DNA of 64,000 bases from Nostoc piscinale CENA21 (GTDB lineage Bacteria > Cyanobacteriota > Cyanobacteriia > Cyanobacteriales > Nostocaceae): NCBI RefSeq assembly GCF_001298445.1, contig NZ_CP012036.1, positions 1,739,263 to 1,803,262 on the forward strand, given 5' to 3'. Positions within the stretch are counted from its first letter, which is position 1; every line of letters starts with the position of its first letter. Below are positions 17,087 to 25,809 of this stretch, piece after piece. Made by a program: the position numbers and the translations under genes. A model generated the notes under the pieces. The model saw only the letters and a list, made by a program, of their open reading frames with translations. It was not told the DNA's origin and made no database searches.

Positions 17087-17159
17087 TCAATGGTCAATAG
17101 TCAAAATAACAAATGACCAATGACAAATGACTAATGATAAATAACAAATAACAAATGAA
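17087..17159. repeat. STRR tract between hgdB and hgdC
   Basis: A series of degenerate 7-8 bp units (TCAATGGTCAATAGTC then ACAAATGACCAATGACAAATG) typical of short tandemly repeated repetitive sequences in heterocystous cyanobacteria. It fills the 76-bp hgdB-hgdC gap. Confidence 0.7.
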
Positions 17160-17162
17160 TCC

Positions 17163-18341
17163 ATGAATTTCAAGATTCCTTTAGCATGGCTACAGCTTGC
17201 TCAACAAAAGATTCGTTTTGTCGTTGCTGTAGCCGGGATTGCTTTCATTGTGCTACTAATGTTTGTCCAGCTAGGGTTTCAAGATGCACTGTATTCTAGT
17301 GCCACCGCAGTACATCAAAGCTTACGCGGGGACTTATTTTTAGTTAGCGCACAATATAAGTCTTTGACATCTAATCAAAGCTTTTCTCGTACTCGTTTAT
17401 ATCAATCTTTAGGGTTTGAAGGGGTTGAATCTGTCAGCCCTATGTACTTGCAATTTGCCAAGTTAAAAAATCCTGTCAATGGCGAGAAATATTCTATCTA
17501 TGTGATTGGTTTTGACCCAGGAAATCCGGTGCTGAATATCCCAGAAATTGAGCAGAATTTAGACAAGCTCAAAATTCCTGATGTCATGCTTTTTGACAGA
17601 AATTCTCGTCCAGAATTTGGGCCAATTGCTGCGAATTTTGATAAGGGAGATACTGAACAAACCATTGAAATCTTTCCTTTTGATGGCCCCATTGGCTATA
17701 ACGTGCGAGTAGGTGGGCTATTTAGCTTAGGTCCTTCCTTTGGTGTAGATGGTAACTTAATTGTCAGCGACTCAACTTTTCTGCGGATAAATCCAAATAC
17801 TCGTCCAGCAGAAAAAATCGACATCGGTGTAATTACTCTCAAGCCTGATGCCGATAAAGAAAAAGTTTTAAAGAATTTGCAAGCCAATTTACCTAATGAT
17901 GTTCTAGTTTTTACTCGTCAAGGCTTTATAAATTTTGAGAAACAATATTGGGCAGATAGAACGCCAATTGGTTTCATATTGAACCTAATGTTAACAATGG
18001 CTTCTGTTGTAGGTGTGGTGATTGTCTATCAAATTCTCTACAGTAATATTGCCACTCAATTTATTGCTTATGCGACATTGAAAGCCATTGGTTATCCCAA
18101 CTCTTATTTGTTAAAAGTGGTATTTCAACAAGCATTAATCTTGGCATTTCTTGCATATATTCCAGGGTTTATTACTTCCATAATTTTGTATGACTTTGCA
18201 ATGGAAGCAACAAAATTACCCATCATGATGAATGGTACAAATGCCTTGATAGTGTTTATTTCAGCAGTCTTAATGTGTATCACATCTGGCGCACTTGCTA
18301 TTAACAAATTACGTTCTGCTGACCCAGCAGATATCTTCTAA
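17163..18341 (+). CDS. hgdC: ABC exporter permease (HgdC, DevC-like)
   Basis: A 392-residue integral membrane protein of the MacB/FtsX-like DevC family. One membrane helix near the N-terminus (residues 18-38, VVAVAGIAFIVLLMFVQLGF) is followed by a roughly 230-residue periplasmic domain and three C-terminal helices at about 270-290, 320-345 and 355-375, the standard DevC arrangement. It forms the membrane channel of the HgdB/HgdC complex that works on heterocyst glycolipids. No ATP-binding subunit gene is found next to it. The ATPase is therefore presumably encoded elsewhere, as reported for the Anabaena system. The start MNFKIPLAWLQLAQQK is the typical DevC start. Confidence 0.87.
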   Translation: MNFKIPLAWLQLAQQKIRFVVAVAGIAFIVLLMFVQLGFQDALYSSATAVHQSLRGDLFLVSAQYKSLTSNQSFSRTRLYQSLGFEGVESVSPMYLQFAKLKNPVNGEKYSIYVIGFDPGNPVLNIPEIEQNLDKLKIPDVMLFDRNSRPEFGPIAANFDKGDTEQTIEIFPFDGPIGYNVRVGGLFSLGPSFGVDGNLIVSDSTFLRINPNTRPAEKIDIGVITLKPDADKEKVLKNLQANLPNDVLVFTRQGFINFEKQYWADRTPIGFILNLMLTMASVVGVVIVYQILYSNIATQFIAYATLKAIGYPNSYLLKVVFQQALILAFLAYIPGFITSIILYDFAMEATKLPIMMNGTNALIVFISAVLMCITSGALAINKLRSADPADIF

Positions 18342-18433
18342 GAAGTGTGAAGTATGAAGTCTAAAATAACATTCATTTTTAAGCATTCATACTTCCAGAT
18401 GAAATTCAAACTTTAGTAAAATAATAACCCCTG

Positions 18434-19435
18434 ATGAACTTAGACAAAAAAACTCTCCTGATTACTGGGATTGATGATTTTATCGGGTTGCGTGCAGCCG
18501 AGTTAGCTATAGCGCAGGGAATGAAGGTGCGCGGGTTGCAAAGTTCTAGCGATCGCAAGATACCACAAAATCTCAATGTAGAAGCGATCGCTGGTAACAT
18601 TACTGACCCAAAAATTGCCCAAAAAGCTTGTCAGGGAGTAGATATTGTTCTCCACACAGCCCAACTTACCCAAGAAGCTGGCCCCATCAAAGAGTTTCGG
18701 GAAATCAATGTTAATGGTACTCTCAACATAGCAAAAGCCGCCAAAAACGCTGGCGTTAAAACCTTCGTCCACCTCTCTAGTGCGATGGTGTATGGCTTTG
18801 ATTATCCTGATGGCGTAAGCGAAACTGGCCCTTTATCTGGTGATAATAATCCTTACTGTCAGACCAAAATCGAAGCAGAACAAGAACTTATACCCCTCAA
18901 CGCTCCACCAGACTTTGGTGTGATTGTGATTCGTGCAGGCGATGTCTACGGCCCTGGCTGCATCCCTTGGATTATCAGACCACTTTTGATGATGCGTCAA
19001 AAGCTATTTGCTTATGCTAACGATGGTCAAGGAGTCATCAACCATCTGTATATAGATAATCTGATTGATGCCATCTTTTTAGCCATCCAAAAAGAAGCTT
19101 ACGGCGAAGTTTTTAATATCACCGACGGTCAACAAACTTCCTGGAAAGAGTATTTTATGCGCTTGGCTGCAACTGAAGGTTTACAGGCTCCGATGTCTGT
19201 ACCAAAAGATGAAATTAAGCTATTTCTCAAAATCCGCAGCCAAGGACAAAAATTATTTCGCAAAAAAGCTGATATTCTCCCAGAATCAGTTGATTTTATG
19301 ACTCGCCCCTACGCTTATTCTATTACTAAAGCCCAAACTTTGTTAGATTACAAGCCCAAAATTGATCTAGAAGAAGGCTTGCGTAGAACATCTGAATGGG
19401 TGCAGAAGACAGATATCCAAAAACTAGCCAAATAG
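18434..19435 (+). CDS. hgdA: NAD-dependent epimerase/dehydratase family protein (HgdA)
   Basis: A 333-residue extended short-chain dehydrogenase. The N-terminal dinucleotide-binding motif reads TGIDDFIG, where the family has TGxxGFIG, so one Gly is replaced by Asp. The catalytic Tyr and Lys are in YCQTK (about residue 142), and the upstream Ser in HLSSAMVYG. It should act on a nucleotide sugar or a lipid-linked keto/hydroxy group. In Anabaena PCC 7120 the homologue encoded next to hgdBC is required for a proper laminated glycolipid layer; its substrate is not settled. It is co-directional with hgdC, 92 bases downstream, so co-transcription is likely. The GxxGxxG deviation could affect cofactor preference. 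Confidence 0.82.
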   Translation: MNLDKKTLLITGIDDFIGLRAAELAIAQGMKVRGLQSSSDRKIPQNLNVEAIAGNITDPKIAQKACQGVDIVLHTAQLTQEAGPIKEFREINVNGTLNIAKAAKNAGVKTFVHLSSAMVYGFDYPDGVSETGPLSGDNNPYCQTKIEAEQELIPLNAPPDFGVIVIRAGDVYGPGCIPWIIRPLLMMRQKLFAYANDGQGVINHLYIDNLIDAIFLAIQKEAYGEVFNITDGQQTSWKEYFMRLAATEGLQAPMSVPKDEIKLFLKIRSQGQKLFRKKADILPESVDFMTRPYAYSITKAQTLLDYKPKIDLEEGLRRTSEWVQKTDIQKLAK

Positions 19436-19454
19436 ACGGCTCTCTTCTCTGAGT

Positions 19455-19550
19455 CCTCTCGAAGTTTGCTCAACGCGGGGAACCCGCGCACGCAACTTAT
19501 CTCTGTGTCTCTGCGGTTCGTTAACAGAAATAAACCACAAAGGCGCAGAA
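19455..19550. repeat. Dispersed repeats downstream of hgdA
   Basis: Two repeat types are adjacent: TTTGCTCAACGCGGGGAACC (19465-19496), related to the segment at 46989-47024, and an inverted pair of the hgl-operon family with CTCTGCGGTTCGTT (19509-19522) facing TAAACCACAAAGGCGCAGAA (19531-19550). It lies between hgdA and the DUF2141 gene. Confidence 0.55.
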
Positions 19551-19613
19551 AATACAGAGATAAGAATTTAGAAGTTTTCCTAATTGTCAAAATTACCAAA
19601 TTAATGAATCATC

Positions 19614-20081
19614 ATGCGTAACATTGCACGTTGGTCTTACTTTGTGCTTTCTTCTTTAATCAGCATTTATTGTATTAAACCCGTAACCGCAGAACAAACC
19701 GCAACACTAACTATTGTCGTCAAAAATGTTCGTCATCAAAAAGGTGATGTGTGCTTCCGCATTTACGCTGGGGAAAAAGGATTCCCGATGAGCGATAAAA
19801 GTGAAGTTCAAAGCGGCTGCGCCAAAATTACAGGTAATACTGTAGTTAAGAAATTTTCTGGTTTAAAACATGGTACTTATGCAGTAGCAATTGTTGACGA
19901 CCAAAATGGCGATCGCAAATTAAATACAGACTTTTTCGGTATCCCCAAAGAAGGCTTTGGTATTTCTAAAAATCCTACTGTTTCTGTTCAAACAGGTACA
20001 CCAAAATTTCGTGACGCTAGTTTTGTAGTTAACAAAAACACCAGCATCAATATTGTCATGAAATACTCTCTTGACCCATAA
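19614..20081 (+). CDS. DUF2141 secreted protein
   Basis: A 155-residue protein with a signal peptide (residues 1-26, hydrophobic YFVLSSLISIYCI, cleavage likely after KPVTA). The mature part has the DUF2141 pattern: TLTIVVKNVRHQKGDVCFRI near its start, FSGLKHGTYAVAIVDDQNGD in the middle, then FGIPKEGFG. The family is an extracytoplasmic beta-sandwich of unknown role. It sits between hgdA and the glycosyltransferase pair, matching the gene order in Anabaena PCC 7120 (all5344 by recollection), so a role in heterocyst envelope deposition is plausible but unproven. Two Cys (in DVCFR and SGCAK) could form a disulfide in the periplasm. Confidence 0.8.
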   Translation: MRNIARWSYFVLSSLISIYCIKPVTAEQTATLTIVVKNVRHQKGDVCFRIYAGEKGFPMSDKSEVQSGCAKITGNTVVKKFSGLKHGTYAVAIVDDQNGDRKLNTDFFGIPKEGFGISKNPTVSVQTGTPKFRDASFVVNKNTSINIVMKYSLDP

Positions 20082-20084
20082 GAG

Positions 20085-20225
20085 GGACAAGGGAGACACG
20101 GGGGACAAGGTGGACAAGGGGGCAAGGTAGACAAGGTAGAAAATATATTTGTCACCGTTGTCTTCCCCCTCGCCCTTGTCACCCTTGCCACCCGCCTCAC
20201 CCTCATCTCCCCAACTCCTCCTCAC
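20085..20225. repeat. STRR tract with inverted halves
   Basis: Units such as GACAAGGGA/GGACAAGGTG run to about 20137, followed after a short AT stretch by their reverse-complement type, CCCTTGTCACCCTTGCCACC. The halves could pair into a hairpin. It fills the gap between the DUF2141 gene and the first GT2 gene. Confidence 0.65.
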
Positions 20226-20236
20226 ATCTCAATTAC

Positions 20237-21496
20237 ATGGAAGCATTTACGATATTCCTGTCTAAGTCTTTGCTGGGTTGGCTGGCTATTCAGGTGTGTC
20301 TAGCACTTGTTTTCTTGTTCTACTTGCGCTTCAGCAAAAGAAGCTCATTAGCCGATGAGCAGCTACCCAAAACGGCGGTGATTCTTTGTCTACGTGGAGC
20401 TGATCCGTTTTTACCGGAATGTTTGCGATCGCTTCTGACGCAAAATTATCCACAATATAATTTAAAACTAGTTGTCGATAGTCAAACAGATCCAGCTTGG
20501 CAAATAGCCCACGATACTATCAATCAGCTAGGCGCAACTAATGTTGATATCAGCTATTTAAGGGTAATTCGCCACAATTGCAGCCTCAAATGCAGCGCCC
20601 TTTTACAAGTCTTTGCTGAATTAGATGATGCTTACGAAGTTGTCGCTTTTGTGGATGCTGATACGGTAGTTCATCCCGACTGGTTGCGAGAATTAGTTAG
20701 CCCTTTATCTCATCCCAAAGTTGGCGCGACGACTGGTAATCGTTGGTATATACCAACTGGTAAATATTGGGGTTCTGTAGTCCGCTATGCAGGCAATGTT
20801 TCTACAGTTGTGCAGATGTTTTTATTTGGCATTCCTTGGGGCGGTACTTTAGCCATCAAAACACAACTACTACGCCACACCGGAATACTGGATATGTGGG
20901 GTAAAGCCTTAAATGAAGACTTGATGATGCACAAAGTTTTGAAAAAACATGGAATGCAAATCAAGTTTGTGCCTTCTTTGATGATGTTAAATCGGGAAGA
21001 GTCTGATTTACTCGGCTTAATAGATCATCTCAAACGACTGTTTTTATACTCTCGACTTTATCATCCGCAATGGATAGCTATAGTTGGTGATGTAATTTCT
21101 AGCATTTTATTTCCCGCAATCACAATTGTTTTGTTAATAGCCTCTTTGTGGGATGAAGAATGGCAAACCGCAGCCTTATTATTTCGCTCTTATAGCATCT
21201 ACACTCTGGGACTACTTTTACTCATGTTGATATTAGAGTTAGGAGTCAGACCAGTAATTTTACATCAAGGTCAGTCAGTGACAAAATTATCCATCGGCAC
21301 AATATTAAAAATGTTGATTGCCATCCCGTTAACACAATGGGTATATGGTTTAGCCATGCTTAAGTCTTTATTGAAATCAACTGTTAAATGGCGGGGTGTT
21401 ATTTATCGTGTCCAAGGCCCTTGGAACATTCGCTTAGTTGAATATCAAGCTTATGATTTTTTGGATCAACCAGTAGATAGCAAAATATCTTTGTGA
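20237..21496 (+). CDS. Family 2 glycosyltransferase, membrane-bound (copy 1)
   Basis: A 419-residue processive-type GT2 protein. It has an N-terminal membrane helix (about 8-28), a cytosolic catalytic domain with PKTAVILCLRGADPF, the metal-binding VDADTVVHPDW, an acceptor-site region GTLAIKTQLL, and the LNEDLMM acidic motif (ED), then C-terminal membrane helices at about 290-330 and 365-385. The overall form is that of ceramide-glucosyltransferase/cellulose-synthase-like enzymes. It is 419 residues, exactly as long as the paralogue at 21814-23073, with most residues shared, so the pair arose by tandem duplication. Its position between hgdA and hglT suggests work on heterocyst envelope polysaccharide or glycolipid; the substrate is unknown. 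Confidence 0.82.
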   Translation: MEAFTIFLSKSLLGWLAIQVCLALVFLFYLRFSKRSSLADEQLPKTAVILCLRGADPFLPECLRSLLTQNYPQYNLKLVVDSQTDPAWQIAHDTINQLGATNVDISYLRVIRHNCSLKCSALLQVFAELDDAYEVVAFVDADTVVHPDWLRELVSPLSHPKVGATTGNRWYIPTGKYWGSVVRYAGNVSTVVQMFLFGIPWGGTLAIKTQLLRHTGILDMWGKALNEDLMMHKVLKKHGMQIKFVPSLMMLNREESDLLGLIDHLKRLFLYSRLYHPQWIAIVGDVISSILFPAITIVLLIASLWDEEWQTAALLFRSYSIYTLGLLLLMLILELGVRPVILHQGQSVTKLSIGTILKMLIAIPLTQWVYGLAMLKSLLKSTVKWRGVIYRVQGPWNIRLVEYQAYDFLDQPVDSKISL

Positions 21497-21658
21497 ATCA
21501 AAAGGAGCTAGTACAACAAGGCAAAAGTAAAAAGTAAAAATTCAAAAGAAAGAATGGTAATACCACAATTCTTTTAGCAATTACTGATGGTCTTTTATTT
21601 ACGCCAAGCTGTACTAGAGACTAAACAAGATTTATAGCGGCTTTAATCGTCAATCGTC

Positions 21659-21691
21659 AGATCCCCGACTTCTTGAAGAAGTCGGGGATCT
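21659..21691. repeat. 33-bp palindromic repeat, copy 2
   Basis: Same palindrome as at 13922-13954, centred on TTGAA, within the 317-bp spacer (21497-21813) between the two GT2 genes. The rest of that spacer has no visible gene. Confidence 0.8.
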
Positions 21692-21813
21692 AAAAGTCCA
21701 AAATCCTAACGAACTCTGTGTAAATCCTGCGTCAGTTGACTGTTATTTTTCATGAGTCACAAAAGCTATTTATAGCTTTTCTATCAGATGCAATTGCGTA
21801 GGGTTTCTCAAAC

Positions 21814-23073
21814 ATGAATGAGTTAATAATATTTTTGTCTCGGTGCTTGTTGAGTTGGTTAGCAATTCAGGTGTGTTCGGTGTTGGCGTTGTTGTGGTGT
21901 TTGTCTTCACGACCACAAGACCCATTACTAGATGAAGAACTACCAAAAACGGCAGTAATTCTTTGCTTGCGTGGTGCTGATCCGTTTTTGCCAAATTGCT
22001 TGCGATCGCTACTTCATCAAAACTACCCTAACTATCATTTGAAGTTGGTTGTGGATAGCATCGAAGACCCAGCATGGCAAATAGCCCACAATACTATCAA
22101 TGAACTAGGGGTGACTAACGTTGATATCCAACCACTCAAAATAGTTCGTAATAGTTGCAGCCTCAAATGTAGTTCCTTAATTCAAGCTGTCTCGGAACTT
22201 GATGAGTCTTACGAAGTTGTGGCTTTAGTTGATGCAGATACAGTCGTGCATCTCAATTGGTTGCGGGAATTAGTCACACCTCTCAATAACCCGAAAGTTG
22301 GTGCAACCACAGGAAATCGTTGGTACATTCCAACAGGTAGGTATTGGGGTACTGTAGTCCGCTATATCTGGAATGTTTCTGCACTCGTACAGATGTTTCT
22401 TTATGGCATTCCTTGGGGTGGAACTTTAGCAATCAAAACCTCTGTACTTCATCAAACTGGACTGCTAGATAAGTGGAGTAAAGCCTTTGGCGAAGATACG
22501 ATGATTCGTAGCGTCTTAGGTAAGCATAAACTCAAAGTTCAGTTTGTGCCTTCTTTGATTATGTTGAATAGGGAAGAGTGCGATTTACCGAGTTTAAGAT
22601 ACTGGTTTCAACGTCAATTGCTATCTTCTCGCTTGTACCATCCTTTATGGATAGCTGTAGCTACTGATGTGATTTTCACAATTTTGCTACCGAATCTTTT
22701 ATTGGTAGTATTTTTCGCAGCTCTGTTGATTGGAGAAGGAGACAGTGCCAATTTAGCTTTGAGTTGGTATGTCAGTTATATGTTGGCTTTAGTGATGCTG
22801 ATCCTCTTTTTAGAGTTAGGAGTCCAGCCAGAAATTCGCGCTCAAGGTCAACAGGTAACAAAACTTTCAGCAGCCGTAATTGGGAAAATTGCTATAACTC
22901 TGCCCTTCACACAATGGATTTATGGGTTAGCTATGTTAGCATCGTTTCAGATGCCGACAGTCCATTGGCGTGGTGTGATATATCAAGTTCAAGGCCCTTG
23001 GAATATCCGTCTTGTAGAATATCGTCCTTATCATTTACAAGATCAACCAAGCGATCGCAAAGTTTCTCTCTAA
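21814..23073 (+). CDS. Family 2 glycosyltransferase, membrane-bound (copy 2)
   Basis: A 419-residue paralogue of the preceding glycosyltransferase, alignable end to end (for example GNRWYIPTG and GIPWGGTLAIKT in both, and the C-terminal IYQVQGPWNIRLVEY). It keeps VDADTVVH and the acidic FGEDTMIR motif. Membrane helices lie at about 8-28, 290-320 and 325-345. The most divergent segments are the hydrophobic C-terminal third and the acceptor-side FGEDTMIRSVLGKH, so donor use is probably shared while acceptor or partner differs (inference). The ATG at 21814 begins MNELIIFLSRCLLSW. It is upstream of hglT in the same direction with a 219-bp gap. Confidence 0.82.
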   Translation: MNELIIFLSRCLLSWLAIQVCSVLALLWCLSSRPQDPLLDEELPKTAVILCLRGADPFLPNCLRSLLHQNYPNYHLKLVVDSIEDPAWQIAHNTINELGVTNVDIQPLKIVRNSCSLKCSSLIQAVSELDESYEVVALVDADTVVHLNWLRELVTPLNNPKVGATTGNRWYIPTGRYWGTVVRYIWNVSALVQMFLYGIPWGGTLAIKTSVLHQTGLLDKWSKAFGEDTMIRSVLGKHKLKVQFVPSLIMLNREECDLPSLRYWFQRQLLSSRLYHPLWIAVATDVIFTILLPNLLLVVFFAALLIGEGDSANLALSWYVSYMLALVMLILFLELGVQPEIRAQGQQVTKLSAAVIGKIAITLPFTQWIYGLAMLASFQMPTVHWRGVIYQVQGPWNIRLVEYRPYHLQDQPSDRKVSL

Positions 23074-23292
23074 CATTCAGAAGTCAGATGTGATCTTCTT
23101 GCTATTCAACACTCAGTAATGAGTGTGGTAAGAAGCTGATTTATTAATCCTTCTGACTTCTGACTCCTGACTTCTTCTTCCAGGAATTTCTCTAGCAATG
23201 CGTAAATCCTCAAATTAGCGTTTTTCGGTGTGAGCAAGTAGTTCAGTTTTGCAAGTTGGCTCCGATAAAAAATTAACAAACTAACTAAAATC

Positions 23293-24561
23293 ATGCAAAA
23301 GCAACAGCTACGCATTGCGCTGTTTACAGGATTGTATTCTCCTTTTCTGACAGGAGTTTCCGTTGCAGTTCATCAAAGAGTTCGCTGGTTGTTACAACAA
23401 GGACATGAAGTTTTACTTGTTCATCCAGAAATTAACGATAAATACCCCAAAAAAGTGAGTGATCGCCCCATGCCAGGGCTAGATGAATTAAAGTCTTTTC
23501 CGACTTTTTATTCATATATATTCCCCACAGAGCCTTTAATATTTTATAAGTCTCTCCCCCAACCATTAAACTATCGTCATTGGAGTGATAATAAACTACT
23601 AAAACAATTTCAACCAGATATTATTGTGGTTGAAGAAGCCGCCCAAATGCGGGGAGTATATTCAGCCTTTTTGCAAGGTTATGGTCGCCCTGTTGGAGTA
23701 GAATATGCAAAAAAAACTCATACTCCAATTATTTCAGTTTTCCATACTGATATTGTTGCCTACATCAAATATTATTTAGGAGATACATTTTTTAACCTCC
23801 TCCGCCCAATTATTCCTTTGATAGTTAGGCAGTTTAGTGAATCTTACGACCTGAATTTATTTTCTTCTAAAGAACAGCTTGCAAAATACCAAAACCTCCA
23901 ATGTCAACGTAGTGAATATCTTCCCTATCAAGGAATTAATTGCGAAAAATTTCATCCCCAGAACATCGTTTATAACCCAATACCTGATGACAATCGACCG
24001 ACCCTATTATTTGTAGGACGCGTTACAGCCGAAAAAAATGTTACTCAATTAATAGATGCTTTTCCCATCATCGCCACTAAAATTCCTGATGTGCATTTAG
24101 TGATTGTTGGTAGCGGCCCCTTAGATGCCGAAATTCGTCGGCGAGCAGCAAAATTTGGTTCTGGTATTACTATCTGGGGTGAGTCACACGGTACAGAACT
24201 TTTAGGCTGGTTTGCGCGTGCAGATGTATTTGTGAACCCTTCAGTAACAGAAAACTTCTGCACCACAACTAACGAAGCCTTAGCTTCAGGAACTCCTGTA
24301 GTAGCGGTGACTGCACCCTCAACATCAGAACAAGTATTTCCTGGTCAGAATGGCTTTTTAGCGGAACCAAATAACCCTAGAGATTTTGCTCACAAGGTAA
24401 TCGCTATCTTAGAAAATCCTGAACTCAAAGTCGCAATGAGCGAACAAGCCCGTCCTTCTATTCTTCAGTATGATTGGTCTGCTTGTATGGAGAAGTTTGA
24501 GGCCAGACTTTACGAAGTAGTGCAAACATCTCAACCACGAAAACCCACAGTTGTCGGATAA
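23293..24561 (+). CDS. hglT: Heterocyst glycolipid glycosyltransferase (HglT), GT4 family
   Basis: A 422-residue GT-B retaining glycosyltransferase. The N-terminal domain opens with LRIALFTGLYSPFLTGVSVA, the usual Gly-rich loop, followed by VRWLLQQGHEVLLVHPE. The C-terminal nucleotide-sugar domain has LLFVGRVTAEKN and the E-x7-E motif as ENFCTTTNEALASGTPVV. In Anabaena PCC 7120 HglT (all5341) transfers glucose to the heterocyst glycolipid aglycone; the neighbourhood here is the same, so the assignment is good. The protein lacks a signal peptide and likely acts at the cytosolic membrane face. An A8 run at 23709-23716 stays in frame. A strong terminator follows directly. Confidence 0.88.
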   Translation: MQKQQLRIALFTGLYSPFLTGVSVAVHQRVRWLLQQGHEVLLVHPEINDKYPKKVSDRPMPGLDELKSFPTFYSYIFPTEPLIFYKSLPQPLNYRHWSDNKLLKQFQPDIIVVEEAAQMRGVYSAFLQGYGRPVGVEYAKKTHTPIISVFHTDIVAYIKYYLGDTFFNLLRPIIPLIVRQFSESYDLNLFSSKEQLAKYQNLQCQRSEYLPYQGINCEKFHPQNIVYNPIPDDNRPTLLFVGRVTAEKNVTQLIDAFPIIATKIPDVHLVIVGSGPLDAEIRRRAAKFGSGITIWGESHGTELLGWFARADVFVNPSVTENFCTTTNEALASGTPVVAVTAPSTSEQVFPGQNGFLAEPNNPRDFAHKVIAILENPELKVAMSEQARPSILQYDWSACMEKFEARLYEVVQTSQPRKPTVVG

Positions 24562-24584
24562 CTTGAACACCGCTCCAATTAGCT

Positions 24585-24627
24585 AAAAATAAAGCAATCC
24601 CAAATAATCTGGGATTGCTTTATTTTT
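24585..24627 (+). terminator. Rho-independent terminator after hglT
   Basis: A perfect 18-bp stem (AAAAATAAAGCAATCCCA at 24585-24602 against 24610-24627) with a 7-base loop, ending in TATTTTT. As the stem ends in A on one side and T on the other, it can stop transcription from either direction. Confidence 0.9.
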
Positions 24628-24836
24628 CATGCTTCTGGTAACAAGAGTTCGTCAAAGTGACTATAGTTATTTAATATACAAAAATCAGGGGCCATTTTAC
24701 TGGGTAAATGAGCGATCGCTAAAATCGATGATTTATTATCTCGTGGTGTAAGTCCTAGTTAATATACAAATATGCTCATACTTGATGTTCGAGAATCCAT
24801 CAGTAGACTCTAAGTATATTAATTTTAGGTATTTAT

Positions 24837-25712
24837 ATGTTTCTAGTAACAGGAGCAACGGGGGGAATTGGTCGTCGTGTTGTGCGACTGCTACGCCAAC
24901 AGGAACAACCAGTCAGGGCATTTGTGCGCCTGACCTCACGTTATAGTGAGTTAGAACATCGGGGTGCAGAAATCTTCATTGGTGACTTGCGCCAAGCCAG
25001 AGATATAGAAAAAGCTACTCAAGGTGTCAAATATATTATCAGCACTCACGGTTCTGATGGCGATGCACTCTCACTAGATTATCGCGCCAACATAGAACTG
25101 ATTGACCAAGCAAAAGCTAACCAAGTTCAGCATTTTGTGTTTGTGTCTGTATTGGGAGTCGATCGCGGCTATGAAGATGCGCCTGTATTTAAAGCCAAAC
25201 GCGCAGTCGAACAATATTTAGTAGATAGTGGCTTAAATTACACAATTTTACGTCCATCTGGACTAGCATCAAATTTGCTGCCACTGGCAGAACAATTTCG
25301 AGAAACAGGGTTGTATTTATTGATTGGCGATCGCAAAAATCGTAGCTCAGTTGTGAGTACAGACGATTTAGCAAAAATGATAGTCGATTCTGTCAAACTT
25401 ACAGAGGCGCGTAATCAAATATTGCCAGTCGGGGGGCCAGAAATTTTGCAACGGGAAGATATTCCACAAATTTTTGGTCGAATTTTTAACAGAGAACCGA
25501 TAGTCATCAACCCACCAGTTTTTTTAGTGGATGGGGTCAGAAATTTTATTGGTTTGTTCAGTCCGCAAACGCAAACAGCTTTGGGGACTTATCGTACATT
25601 GCTATCTAATGAATTTTTCTGTAAAAAAGATGAAATAGCTAACTTAGAGAGAATTTTCAATTTTCAATTAGAAACGTTGGAAAATTTTTTACGACGCTAT
25701 TTAGCAGTTTAA
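24837..25712 (+). CDS. NmrA-like NAD(P)-binding protein
   Basis: A 291-residue atypical short-chain dehydrogenase. It starts with the full dinucleotide-binding motif TGATGGIGRRVV and lacks the canonical YxxxK pair; FKAKRAVEQYL and LNYTILRPSGLASN are typical of the NmrA/Ycf39 group. Such cyanobacterial proteins act as reductases, redox sensors or assembly factors. No function can be given here. The start overlaps nothing; the ATG at 24837 follows an AT-rich spacer with a HIP1 site. No signal peptide is present. It lies after the hglT terminator, so it is probably its own transcription unit. Confidence 0.75.
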   Translation: MFLVTGATGGIGRRVVRLLRQQEQPVRAFVRLTSRYSELEHRGAEIFIGDLRQARDIEKATQGVKYIISTHGSDGDALSLDYRANIELIDQAKANQVQHFVFVSVLGVDRGYEDAPVFKAKRAVEQYLVDSGLNYTILRPSGLASNLLPLAEQFRETGLYLLIGDRKNRSSVVSTDDLAKMIVDSVKLTEARNQILPVGGPEILQREDIPQIFGRIFNREPIVINPPVFLVDGVRNFIGLFSPQTQTALGTYRTLLSNEFFCKKDEIANLERIFNFQLETLENFLRRYLAV

Positions 25713-25715
25713 ATC

Positions 25716-25796
25716 AGGGGGTAGAGGTTATAGGTTAGTTTAAGACCAATCCCTAGCCTCTAGTCCCTAACCCTTAGCCCCTAATCCCTCCTATTA
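25716..25796. repeat. STRR-like CCTAGCCCCTAA tract
   Basis: Units of the type CCCTAGCCTCTAGTCCCTAA in the gap before the HlyD gene, preceded by their inverse, GGGGGTAGAGG. Similar units occur at 38750-38780. Confidence 0.6.
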
Positions 25797-25809
25797 AATT
25801 TAAAAATTT

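Noticed and set aside
15881..18341. Calling the pair devB-devC
   Set aside because: No devA ATPase follows; the epimerase and the hgl/hglT context match hgdB-hgdC-hgdA better.
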